Part shown: piece after piece, positions 1-6,689 of the stretch
How positions within the stretch are numbered: position 1 is the first letter of the stretch
Layout: the number at the start of each line of letters is the position of its first letter
Source of the DNA: Paracoccaceae bacterium
Lineage (GTDB): Bacteria > Pseudomonadota > Alphaproteobacteria > Rhodobacterales > Rhodobacteraceae
Length of the DNA stretch: 11,956 nt
Reading direction: 5' to 3'
Assembly (NCBI GenBank): GCA_013214715.1
Contig: JABSSB010000079.1
Location: 1,725-13,680, forward strand
Notes under the pieces: generated by a model
Database searches by the model: none
Told to the model about the DNA's origin: nothing
The model's input: the letters and a program-made list of their open reading frames with translations, nothing else
Translations under genes and position numbers: made by a program

Positions 1-1622
1 CCTTCCGAGGTCGTCGCCACAAAGCGCCGCCCAACAAAGCTGGCCTGTCCCACGGCTTGCGTCATGGGAGGCATCGCTTTGAGAAAGCGGACCTGGCTGC
101 CGACGAAATCGAAATCTACGCCAATGTCGGCGGGCTGACCCGGTGTCAGACGCAGCGCGGCGTCAACATTGCGCAGCTCCCCTTGGGACAGATTGGCATC
201 CAGCCATTTGCGCGTCCGTGGCAAGGCATCGCGCGGCCAAAGCTCGACCACGCGTTCTGGCGTGATGCGATCAATCGAAGCCTCCATCGCCAGATCCCAG
301 CCCACATCCGAGGTGGTCAGGTCCGCCTCGATCCCGATATTGGTCGCCCCCGTGGCGATGCGCGTGCCCGCAAGCGTCAGGCGGAACGGATTAAGCTCGA
401 GCCGGAAATCGCTGCTAAGCCCTTGCAGAAACAGCGGATCATCGTAAAGCTGCTGCGCGTTCAGGTGAATTTCGGCCACAGCGACCTGCCCGACAAGGCT
501 TTGCAAAGTCAGCGTGCCGGGCCGCAGACTGACCGCTGCCTCCCCGCCTGCCGAGGCGCGGAGCAAACCGCTGTCGACCGACAATTGGTCAAACCGGATC
601 ACCTGCTCCTGCGGATCATAGCTGACCCGCGCGCTGGCCTCGTCAAATCCGATGGGCCGGGCGGCTGCGTTGGGCTGGATCACGCCGGACTCGATATCCA
701 GACTGGCCTGCAACGGGCCCAGCATACCAGTGTCCAGCACCGAGCCAACCAGCACGCCAGAAAGCGGCGCCTGCACCACTGACAACCATTCCAGCCCCGG
801 CGAATGCACGGCCAGATCGCGCGCTTGAACATGCTCGATCTGGGTTCGGAAATTGGCCACAGGGCTGCCCAATTGGCTGTGATATTGAAGCTCGACCGCG
901 GCAGCCCCGTCGCCGCCTGACAACACCGAAAACCCGCTGCGGACGCGCAGAAAGCGATCATAACGACGGATCGTCATCCAGCCCCCATCCAGAACCGCCT
1001 GCCAGTTCCGGCTGGTATCGGCATATTGCACGGTCAGCCCGCGCAGCTCGATCTCGCGCAGGGCCGAAAGCTGCGGCAGTTCAAAGACATCATCCCAAGC
1101 GTCCAGCAACTCGGGCGGAGAGAGCGCACTGCGCATCACCGGGCGCTGCGGCGAGTCCCCCAATCGCATCCCCACCGTGCCATCGGCGGCGCGGTTCAAT
1201 TGCATGACAGCACCCGACAGCCAGATCTGCTTGGGCTGCACCTCACCGCGCAGCAGTGGACGCATGGCGAGGCTGGCACCGAGATCGCTGAGTAGGATCA
1301 ATTCGTCACCATCTGCGCTATGCAGCCGCACGTCGCGCAGCAACAGGCTGGGTCTCCAGCCTTGCGCCAAACGCACTGACATGTCGCCAAATTGAAGATC
1401 AATCTCGGGCAGGCGCGCTTCAAGCTCCTGCTCGATCACATCGGCCATACCCTGCGGCAGGCGGATCGTCTGGTTGATCAGCAGTGCCACCAACAGACCG
1501 CCCAGCAAACACAGATTGACCGCAAGCGAGCCGCAGTCGCACAGCACCCGCTCCAGCCAGGAGCGGTGCCGCGGATGCCGCCGAAGGGGCGCTTGCGGCT
1601 GGGGATCGGTCTGCTGGGTCAC
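1..1622 (-). CDS. AsmA/YhdP-like inner-membrane protein (DUF3971 type), N-terminal part
   Basis: Partial gene: the first 540 codons are present and the reading frame is still open at the left edge. I infer a GTG start (1622-1620). In-frame codons upstream reach a TAA without any ATG, and the two ATGs near 1648 lie in a frame that stops after nine codons. An AAGGA lies 13 nt upstream of the GTG, a rather long spacing. The product begins with a basic proline/arginine-rich stretch (residues about 8-20), then one membrane segment (about 31-49, with GGLLVALLIN), then a long beta-rich periplasmic region. Around residues 455-490 the pattern WPRDALPRTRKWLDANL followed by a G-rich turn resembles the DUF3971 region of YhdP-like proteins. 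Members of the AsmA/TamB/YhdP family are anchored in the inner membrane, span the periplasm and are implicated in phospholipid transport to the outer membrane; that role is inferred here. It is divergent from the peroxiredoxin gene. Confidence 0.8.
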   Translation of the reverse strand, partial: MTQQTDPQPQAPLRRHPRHRSWLERVLCDCGSLAVNLCLLGGLLVALLINQTIRLPQGMADVIEQELEARLPEIDLQFGDMSVRLAQGWRPSLLLRDVRLHSADGDELILLSDLGASLAMRPLLRGEVQPKQIWLSGAVMQLNRAADGTVGMRLGDSPQRPVMRSALSPPELLDAWDDVFELPQLSALREIELRGLTVQYADTSRNWQAVLDGGWMTIRRYDRFLRVRSGFSVLSGGDGAAAVELQYHSQLGSPVANFRTQIEHVQARDLAVHSPGLEWLSVVQAPLSGVLVGSVLDTGMLGPLQASLDIESGVIQPNAAARPIGFDEASARVSYDPQEQVIRFDQLSVDSGLLRASAGGEAAVSLRPGTLTLQSLVGQVAVAEIHLNAQQLYDDPLFLQGLSSDFRLELNPFRLTLAGTRIATGATNIGIEADLTTSDVGWDLAMEASIDRITPERVVELWPRDALPRTRKWLDANLSQGELRNVDAALRLTPGQPADIGVDFDFVGSQVRFLKAMPPMTQAVGQASFVGRRFVATTSE

Positions 1623-1712
1623 CTCTGTGCCGTGATCCTTGTCATCATGCCTTTATTCCTGCCCGCCCCGAATTACCTGCCAGTAAACACATATCTGTTT
1701 GAGGAGCGTATC

Positions 1713-2174
1713 ATGCCCGAAATCTCTGATCCCGCCCCCGATTTTACCCTGCCGCGTGATGGGGGCGACACGGTCACCCTGTCCGATCTACGCGGCAAGG
1801 CGGTGGTTCTGTTTTTCTATCCCCGCGACGATACGTCGGGCTGCACCAAGGAATCCATCGGTTTTTCCGATCATCTGCAAGAGTTTGCCGATTCTGATAC
1901 GCTTGTATTCGGGATTTCCAAGGACAGCCTGAAAAGCCATGACAAATTTGTCGCCAAACACAGCCTGACCGTCCCGCTTCTGTCGGATGAAAACGGTTCA
2001 GTCTGCGAGGATTATGGCACCTGGGTCGAAAAGAAGATGTATGGCAAGACCTATATGGGGATCGAACGCAGTACCTTCCTGATCGATGCCGAAGGCAAGA
2101 TCGCCCATGTCTGGCGCAAGGTGAAGGTTCCCGGCCATGTCGAGGCCGTGCTCGACGCGGCACGCGGACAGTAA
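1713..2174 (+). CDS. bcp: Thioredoxin-dependent peroxiredoxin, Bcp/PrxQ type
   Basis: The 153-residue product is normal length for the Bcp/PrxQ family, which reduces hydrogen and organic peroxides in the cytoplasm using thioredoxin. The start is ATG 1713, with GAGGAG at 1701-1706 as ribosome-binding site. The active-site signature PxxxTxxC is P37-T41-C44, so C44 is the peroxidatic cysteine, and R119 in GIERSTF fits the conserved active-site arginine. The usual PrxQ resolving cysteine five residues after the peroxidatic one (C50 of E. coli Bcp) is replaced by isoleucine (I49). A second cysteine, C98 in GSVCEDYG, aligns with E. coli C99. The enzyme may therefore act as a 1-Cys type or use an atypical partner. 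The gene is divergent from the AsmA-like gene, 90 bp away, and is followed by a hairpin terminator, so it is probably monocistronic. Confidence 0.95.
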   Translation: MPEISDPAPDFTLPRDGGDTVTLSDLRGKAVVLFFYPRDDTSGCTKESIGFSDHLQEFADSDTLVFGISKDSLKSHDKFVAKHSLTVPLLSDENGSVCEDYGTWVEKKMYGKTYMGIERSTFLIDAEGKIAHVWRKVKVPGHVEAVLDAARGQ

Positions 2175-2194
2175 AACCGCCCCCACTGCGCGCG

Positions 2195-2224
2195 GCGCCC
2201 TATGCGAAAGGATAGGGCGCTTGT
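2195..2224 (+). terminator. Hairpin terminator after bcp
   Basis: A perfect 9-bp stem (GCGCCCTAT 2195-2203 with ATAGGGCGC 2212-2220) encloses an 8-nt loop, 20 bp after the bcp stop. Only a short run, TTGT, follows, so it is either a weak intrinsic terminator or a 3'-end stabilising hairpin. Confidence 0.6.
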
Positions 2225-2311
2225 CCGCCGGAACAGGACGGCTGCGCCGATGGATTTGCGCTATTCCTAATCGCGCGGGCACTTAACCTTCCGAAAAGAT
2301 AAAAGCGAAGA

Positions 2312-2332
2312 TCAGGACGTAGTGCGTCCTGA
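2312..2332. repeat. Inverted repeat upstream of the RTX gene
   Basis: TCAGGACG (2312-2319) and CGTCCTGA (2325-2332) form a perfect 8-bp inverted repeat around the 5-nt spacer TAGTG. It lies 62 bp before the preferred RTX start and 10 bp before a second palindrome. It could be an operator, an RNA hairpin in the leader, or part of a dispersed repeat. The surrounding stretch 2225-2394 has no gene I can support, and about 2275-2312 is visibly more A/T-rich than its neighbours. Confidence 0.55.
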
Positions 2333-2341
2333 CGTTTTAGA

Positions 2342-2362
2342 GCATGTCCCTGCAGGGCATGC
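2342..2362. repeat. Bulged palindrome GCATG-t-CCCTGCAGGG-CATGC
   Basis: This is a palindromic core CCCTGCAGGG flanked by GCATG and CATGC arms, perfect apart from one extra T on the left side. It contains the alternative RTX start codons ATG 2344 and ATG 2359. The sequence 'ttttagagcatgtc' leading into it reminds me, from memory only, of dispersed palindromic elements of alphaproteobacteria. It could be an operator or the edge of such an element. Confidence 0.5.
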
Positions 2363-2394
2363 GGTCGGATCGAATAGGGCAAGGACGCGCCATC

Positions 2395-4053
2395 GTGGCT
2401 GAGATTGTCGGAACCATCGCACCGGATCTTCTGACGGGAACGGAGCTTGCGGATATTATCGACGGGCTTGACGGGAAAGATGTGCTTCTTGGTCTGGGCG
2501 GGAAGGATCTGCTGAACGGCGGCGATGGTAATGACCGGCTTGAAGGGGGCGCAGGCAATGACCGCCTGCGCGGTGGCGGCGACAAGGATGTTCTCTTCGG
2601 CGGCGCGGGTATGGACGATCTGCGCGGAGAGGCAGGGCGCGACCAACTTTGGGGCGGGTCTGAAAATGACACGCTCTTGGGCGGTGATCAGTTTGACCGA
2701 TTGTGGGGCGAGCAAGGCGATGATGACCTGCGCGGCCAGGACGGTGCGGACAAGCTGTGGGGCGGGTTTGGCAATGACAGACTGTCGGGCGGCGCTGACC
2801 ATGATGAGCTGTTTGGCGGCAAGGGGGCGGACACGCTGAAGGGCGATGCGGGCGATGACAAGCTGTTCGGCGCCGACGGCGAGGATCAGCTGCATGGTGG
2901 AAGCGGCGCGGATGAGCTGCATGGCGGCGCGGATGACGACACGCTGTTTGGCAATGGCGACGATGATCGTCTGTTTGGCAATGATGGCGATGATATGCTC
3001 GATGGCGGCGGTCAGGACGACCTGCTGCGCGGACAGGCAGGCCATGACACGCTGATCGGCGGCACTGGGGCGGATTCTCTGTTTGGCGGCTCCGGGGATG
3101 ACAGTATCGAAGCCGGACGAGGCGCTGATCGCCTGCATGGCCGCGACGGCGAAGATGAGCTTCTGGGACAGAGGGGCCAAGATCGACTTTTTGGCGGCGA
3201 GGATAATGACCGGCTTGACGGCGGAGCGGGCGATGACCGCCTGCATGGAGAGCAGGGCGATGACGATCTCCAAGGCGGGACCGGGGATGACCTGCTTTAT
3301 GGCGATGCGGGGCACGACACGCTGTCCGGCGGCAGGAACGATGATGAGCTATATGGCAATGGCGGGATGGACAGCCTGTCAGGAGACCAAGGTCACGATC
3401 TAATATATGCCGGCTACGGGGCCGATACACTGTCTGGCGGCGCCGGCGATGATGAGCTGCGCGGTGAATTTGGCTCAGATCTGTTGATTTATGAGGCCGC
3501 GGCCAATCGCAAGGCCAGGGATTTCTATATCGGCGGCGCAGATGATGACGTCTTGCGGCTGGATGTGACGCTGACCGATTGGCTCGACGCGGAGTTTCAG
3601 ACCGATATCGCCACTTTCCAGGCCTTCATGACGCAATTTCCCGGCGGGGCTGGGGCCGAGTTCGAATTCCAGTGGCAAGAGCTGACCGTGATGGAGTTCG
3701 AAATCCTGTCCGTGATGGTGAACGGAACCGAGATCGACCTAACCGGTGGCAACAGCGTGCCGATCCTGTCTGCGCAGAGCTATGATCTGCAAAGCGCCGC
3801 GTCGGCCAGCTTCGACCTGACCGGGGCGGTCGACCCTCTGGACGATGCCGTGTTCGATCTGGACGGCGACACTCTTTTGTTCCGGGCGGCCGACCCAATC
3901 AGCGGCACTGCGGTCTTTACCGACACAGCGACCGGAACTGTTGAGGTCACCGCACCGGCAGCACCGACCGAACCGACAGAAGTCTTTGCCTTTGACGTCA
4001 GCGATGACGGTGGACTCAGCTGGCAGTCTGGCGAGGTCCTGTTCATCTTCTGA
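2395..4053 (+). CDS. RTX (haemolysin-type calcium-binding) repeat protein, putative type I secretion substrate
   Basis: I prefer the GTG at 2395, which has AAGGA at 2381-2385 (9-nt spacer) and gives 552 residues. The frame also opens at ATG 2344 (569 residues) and ATG 2359, but those lie inside a palindrome without a convincing ribosome-binding site. After only about 13 residues the protein enters about 39 consecutive nonapeptides of the GGxGxDxLx type (residues about 14-364). These fold as a parallel beta-roll binding calcium between turns. The C-terminal 190 residues are acidic and beta-rich, contain a cadherin-like stretch (DLDGDTLLF, about residues 486-494), and end in the hydrophobic EVLFIF typical of uncleaved C-terminal type I secretion signals. 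There is no N-terminal signal peptide, protease, lipase or epimerase domain, and no type I transporter in the window. It is probably an extracellular or surface protein; its function is unknown. Confidence 0.88.
   Translation: MAEIVGTIAPDLLTGTELADIIDGLDGKDVLLGLGGKDLLNGGDGNDRLEGGAGNDRLRGGGDKDVLFGGAGMDDLRGEAGRDQLWGGSENDTLLGGDQFDRLWGEQGDDDLRGQDGADKLWGGFGNDRLSGGADHDELFGGKGADTLKGDAGDDKLFGADGEDQLHGGSGADELHGGADDDTLFGNGDDDRLFGNDGDDMLDGGGQDDLLRGQAGHDTLIGGTGADSLFGGSGDDSIEAGRGADRLHGRDGEDELLGQRGQDRLFGGEDNDRLDGGAGDDRLHGEQGDDDLQGGTGDDLLYGDAGHDTLSGGRNDDELYGNGGMDSLSGDQGHDLIYAGYGADTLSGGAGDDELRGEFGSDLLIYEAAANRKARDFYIGGADDDVLRLDVTLTDWLDAEFQTDIATFQAFMTQFPGGAGAEFEFQWQELTVMEFEILSVMVNGTEIDLTGGNSVPILSAQSYDLQSAASASFDLTGAVDPLDDAVFDLDGDTLLFRAADPISGTAVFTDTATGTVEVTAPAAPTEPTEVFAFDVSDDGGLSWQSGEVLFIF
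2446..3486 (+). repeat. RTX nonapeptide array, 27-bp period, about 39 units
   Basis: At DNA level this is a degenerate tandem repeat of about 27 bp built from GGC-GGN-GGC-GAT-GAC-NNN-CTG-like codons. I counted 39 D-x-(L/I) positions in translation. Individual units are diverged, so the array is probably old rather than freshly expanded. The periodicity keeps long antisense frames open across it; those frames have isoleucine/alanine or arginine/proline-rich translations and are not genes. Confidence 0.9.
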
Positions 4054-4068
4054 TCCGGCCTCGTGGCT

Positions 4069-4088
4069 TGGCAGGTCAAAATCTGCCA
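4069..4088 (+). terminator. Hairpin 16 bp after the RTX stop, possible terminator
   Basis: TGGCAG (4069-4074) and CTGCCA (4083-4088) form a 6-bp stem around the 8-nt loop GTCAAAAT. No T-run follows directly; the nearest, TATTTTTG, is about 40 bp downstream. It is weak as an intrinsic terminator but suitably placed for one. Confidence 0.4.
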
Positions 4089-4168
4089 GCGCGACGCGGT
4101 TTCTATCGCGACCCGCGGCAGGGTATTTTTGTTGAGCACTGGTCCTTGATGCTCATACGCGCCAGCAT

Positions 4169-4185
4169 GCGCAGCGGCGCTGCGC
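4169..4185. repeat. Perfect GC hairpin in the RTX-DUF455 gap
   Basis: GCGCAGC and GCTGCGC form a 7-bp perfect inverted repeat around the 3-nt loop GGC. It lies midway in the 280-bp gap between the RTX stop and the DUF455 start. Nothing else firm is visible in this gap apart from the weak promoter candidate near 4264. Confidence 0.4.
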
Positions 4186-4263
4186 GATTGCACATCACTG
4201 CGCTTTGAACCTTTGATTTTAAGCCGCATCAAACATAAAGGGTCGATTGTGATCCTCGACAGA

Positions 4264-4294
4264 TTGACGGCGCGCATCAGGCCGGTCACATAGG
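4264..4294 (+). promoter_or_regulatory. Weak candidate sigma-70 promoter for the DUF455 gene
   Basis: TTGACG at 4264-4269 matches a -35 box in five of six positions. CATAGG at 4289-4294, 19 bp further on, is a poor -10 box. The position, 40-70 bp before ATG 4334, is reasonable, but the evidence is only the motif. Confidence 0.25.
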
Positions 4295-4333
4295 CGAGCC
4301 ATATGACCATGACCGGGGCGCCCACGCACTGCC

Positions 4334-5161
4334 ATGACCCAAACCCTTGCCGATATGGCTGTCGAGGTGCTCAGCACTGCCGATGGCCGCGAAAAAACCG
4401 CCCTGTCGCGCCGCCATGCCGCGGTGTGGCAAGCCGCCCGCCGGGGCGAAACGGCCGAGATCACCATTGGCATCGGCAGCCCGCCCCTGCACCCTGCCCG
4501 GCCCGCGCACCCCGAATTGCTATCGCCGCGTGACGTGCCGCGCCGGCGTCCGGGCTCCGAAGCCGGACGCATCGCGCTGTTACACGCTGTGGCGCATATC
4601 GAACTGAACGCGGTCGATTTGCATTGGGATATCATCGCCCGCTTTGCCCATGTGCCGATGCCCATGGGGTTTTACGATGACTGGGTCAAAGCCGCAGATG
4701 AAGAATCCAAGCATTTCAACCTGATGTGCGATTGTTTGGAAGAGCTTGGCTCCCATTACGGCGCCCTGCCCGCCCATGCCGGTATGTGGCGTGCCGCTGA
4801 AGACACCGCAGAGGATTTCATGGGCCGTCTTGCGGTCGTGCCCATGGTGCTGGAGGCGCGAGGTCTCGACGTCACACCGGGCATGATCGAGATCTTCCGC
4901 AAAGCCAAGGCCAACAGCGCCGTGGCCGCGCTGGAGACGATTTACGCCGAAGAGGTCAGCCATGTGGCCTATGGCTCGAAATGGTTTCACTTCCTGTGCG
5001 GGCGCGAGAACCTCGATCCAAAGGATGTGTTTCACGATCTTGTCCGGCGCTATTTCCATGCCACGCTGAAGCCGCCCTTCAACGAAGAAAAGCGCGCCGA
5101 AGCCGGTTTACCACCTGATTTCTACTGGCCCCTGACCGAGGAATTTTCAGGCAGCGCCTAG
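4334..5161 (+). CDS. Ferritin-like DUF455 family protein, putative di-iron protein
   Basis: The 275-residue product resembles DUF455 (PF04305) proteins, a ferritin-like family with no established function. The expected carboxylate-histidine ligands for a four-helix di-iron site can be seen in order: E90 (AHIELNAVD), E124 and H127 (EESKHF), E174 (LEARGLD), E207 and H210 (EEVSHVAYG). This is the pattern E, ExxH, E, ExxH. An oxidoreductase or hydroxylase-like role, comparable with MiaE or other ferritin-like enzymes, is possible but unproven. The N-terminal 80 residues are variable and proline/arginine-rich. I chose ATG 4334 because MTQTLADMAVEVL fits the family's N-terminus; the ribosome-binding site is weak. 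There is no signal peptide, so it should be cytoplasmic. It precedes the M23 peptidase by 193 bp on the same strand. Confidence 0.88.
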   Translation: MTQTLADMAVEVLSTADGREKTALSRRHAAVWQAARRGETAEITIGIGSPPLHPARPAHPELLSPRDVPRRRPGSEAGRIALLHAVAHIELNAVDLHWDIIARFAHVPMPMGFYDDWVKAADEESKHFNLMCDCLEELGSHYGALPAHAGMWRAAEDTAEDFMGRLAVVPMVLEARGLDVTPGMIEIFRKAKANSAVAALETIYAEEVSHVAYGSKWFHFLCGRENLDPKDVFHDLVRRYFHATLKPPFNEEKRAEAGLPPDFYWPLTEEFSGSA

Positions 5162-5230
5162 CGTAAACCTGCTGTATTTCGGCAGATTTCCGCCCATGCA
5201 GCGTCGGTTCCGGGGCATTTACAAGCCCGT

Positions 5231-5271
5231 CGCATAGAAGCCTTGCCCGGACGCACGGGCCCGGCTATGCG
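5231..5271 (+). other. Imperfect 41-nt hairpin between DUF455 and the M23 peptidase genes
   Basis: An outer helix CGCAT/ATGCG (5231-5235 with 5267-5271), a middle AGCC/GGCT and an inner GCCCG/CGGGC (5245-5249 with 5256-5260) stack with small internal loops around GACGCA. A competing pairing, TTGCCC (5243-5248) with GGGCAA (5275-5280), is also possible. It could be a terminator-like or regulatory structure; no T-run follows. The rest of 5162-5354 shows nothing else recognisable apart from the GGGAGGG ribosome-binding site at 5344-5350. Confidence 0.4.
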
Positions 5272-5354
5272 GTTGGGCAAAACGTGCGGCACCACTCACA
5301 TATCGGCCAATCCCCGGCCACGCCGCGCAGGACACAAACACGCGGGAGGGGTGA

Positions 5355-6689
5355 GTGCGTACGACCATGGCTGTCCGGCTGCGCGCCGGTATGGAACATT
5401 TGTTCCCCGAAAAACGCATTTTCATCAAATCGGAAACCGAAACACGTTTCGTACGGCTGCGGCCCGGTGTGCAGGCGCTGGCGGCGGTGTTTGGATTTGG
5501 GCTGCTGGTCTGGTCCGCGACGGCCTCAGCCATCCTGATGATCGACAGCATCGGCGCAGGCAATTTCCGCGATCAGGCGAAACGCGATCTGGCTGTGTTT
5601 CAAGACCGGCTGAACGAAATTAGCCGCGAACGCGATGCGCGCGCCCGCGAAGCGCTCGAGGCGCGCGCCCGTTTCAACACCGCGCTGGATAAGGTGTCGG
5701 CCATGCAATCCGAGTTGATGGCATCCGAGACCCGCAAACGTGAACTTGAGACCGGGATCGACGTAATTCAGGCCAGCCTGCGCAAGGTGATGGACGACCG
5801 CGATGCCGCTCGCGACGCGCTGGTGACGTTGGAAGAAAAGAAAAACGCCGCGGCCGATCTGATTGCACAGGCAGAGCTTGCACCCGATCAGCTGGCCTTC
5901 CTGTCCGATGCTCTGGCCATCACTGCGCAGGAACGCGACGAGATCACCACCGCCGCGGCCGAGGCCATGGCCCTGCGCGCCGAGCTTGAGCATGAAATCC
6001 TTCTGATGCGGGAACAGAACGACCAGATCTTTCGTCAGCTGGAAGAGGCGATGACCATTTCGGTCGAGCCGCTGGAACGCATGTTCCGCGCCGCCGGGAT
6101 GCAGCCAGACCTGATCCTGGATCAGGTGCGGCAGGGCTATTCCGGTGTCGGCGGCCCCCTCACCCCGCTTGAGCCGCCGCTGGACGAAGACGAAGATCAT
6201 TCAAGCGCGGACATCATGCGCGCGAACAAGATCATCGCCCAGCTCGATGAGCTGAACCTCTACCGTATTGCCGCCGACAAGGTGCCGTTTGCGATGCCGG
6301 TCAAGGCACGGCACCGGTTCACTTCGGGTTTTGGCAGCCGCCGGGATCCTATCACCGGCGGGCGGCGCCAGCATAATGGGGTCGATTTCGCCGCCCCGCA
6401 TGGCACCGATATCCATGCCACGGCCGATGGCGTGGTCAGCTATGCGGGCTGGAAATCGGGCTATGGCAAGGTGGTGCAGATCAAACATGACTTCGGGCTG
6501 GAGACATATTATGCCCACAACACCCGAATTCACGTAAAGAAGGGTCAAAGAGTATCGCGCGGCCAGCATATTGCTGATATGGGTTCGACCGGACGGTCCA
6601 CCGGCACCCATCTTCACTACGAAGTGCGCACCAGCGGACGACCTGTCAATCCGATGACCTACATCAAGGCTGCACGAAATGTTTTCTAA
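5355..6689 (+). CDS. Membrane-anchored M23 (LytM-type) peptidoglycan endopeptidase
   Basis: The 444-residue product has a short cytoplasmic N-terminus, one membrane segment (about 39-63) and a long periplasmic coiled coil rich in E, R, A and L (about 70-235). A linker with the acidic PPLDEDED follows, then a C-terminal M23 domain (about 310-440). Zinc ligands H340 and D344 (HNGVD) and H421 are present, with catalytic H388 and H419 (THLHYE), so the enzyme should be active in cutting peptide crosslinks of the cell wall. GTG 5355 lies 5 nt after GGAGG (5345-5349); ATG 5367 is a possible later start. The 3' end overlaps the bactofilin gene by 11 nt, implying co-translation. In other bacteria bactofilins recruit such M23 enzymes to control cell shape (CcmA with Csd1 in Helicobacter; BacA with LmdC in Hyphomonas), and I infer the same here. 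Confidence 0.93.
   Translation: MRTTMAVRLRAGMEHLFPEKRIFIKSETETRFVRLRPGVQALAAVFGFGLLVWSATASAILMIDSIGAGNFRDQAKRDLAVFQDRLNEISRERDARAREALEARARFNTALDKVSAMQSELMASETRKRELETGIDVIQASLRKVMDDRDAARDALVTLEEKKNAAADLIAQAELAPDQLAFLSDALAITAQERDEITTAAAEAMALRAELEHEILLMREQNDQIFRQLEEAMTISVEPLERMFRAAGMQPDLILDQVRQGYSGVGGPLTPLEPPLDEDEDHSSADIMRANKIIAQLDELNLYRIAADKVPFAMPVKARHRFTSGFGSRRDPITGGRRQHNGVDFAAPHGTDIHATADGVVSYAGWKSGYGKVVQIKHDFGLETYYAHNTRIHVKKGQRVSRGQHIADMGSTGRSTGTHLHYEVRTSGRPVNPMTYIKAARNVF

Noticed and set aside
57..782. Plus-strand open frame of 241 codons at the left end
   Set aside because: Antisense to the AsmA-like gene, whose minus-strand frame is open from 1622 to the window edge with a membrane anchor and a DUF3971-like pattern.
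1392..1712. Upstream extension of the bcp frame to 1392
   Set aside because: The extension is antisense to the AsmA-like gene. ATG 1713 has a good ribosome-binding site and gives the normal Bcp length.
2200..3430. Long minus-strand open frames (371 and 324 codons) across the RTX array
   Set aside because: They are antisense to a strongly periodic coding repeat. Their translations are monotonous (isoleucine/alanine/valine- or arginine/histidine/proline-rich) and mirror the 27-bp period. The plus-strand RTX frame explains the sequence.
2446..3486. CRISPR-like array
   Set aside because: The periodic repeats are coding nonapeptides of 27 bp with no spacers and no cas genes nearby.
2395..4053. 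RTX protease, lipase or alginate epimerase
   Set aside because: No HExxH, lipase GxSxG or epimerase domain precedes or follows the repeats.
4286..4665. Minus-strand frames opposite the start of the DUF455 gene
   Set aside because: Antisense shadows; the plus-strand protein carries the full ferritin-like ligand pattern.
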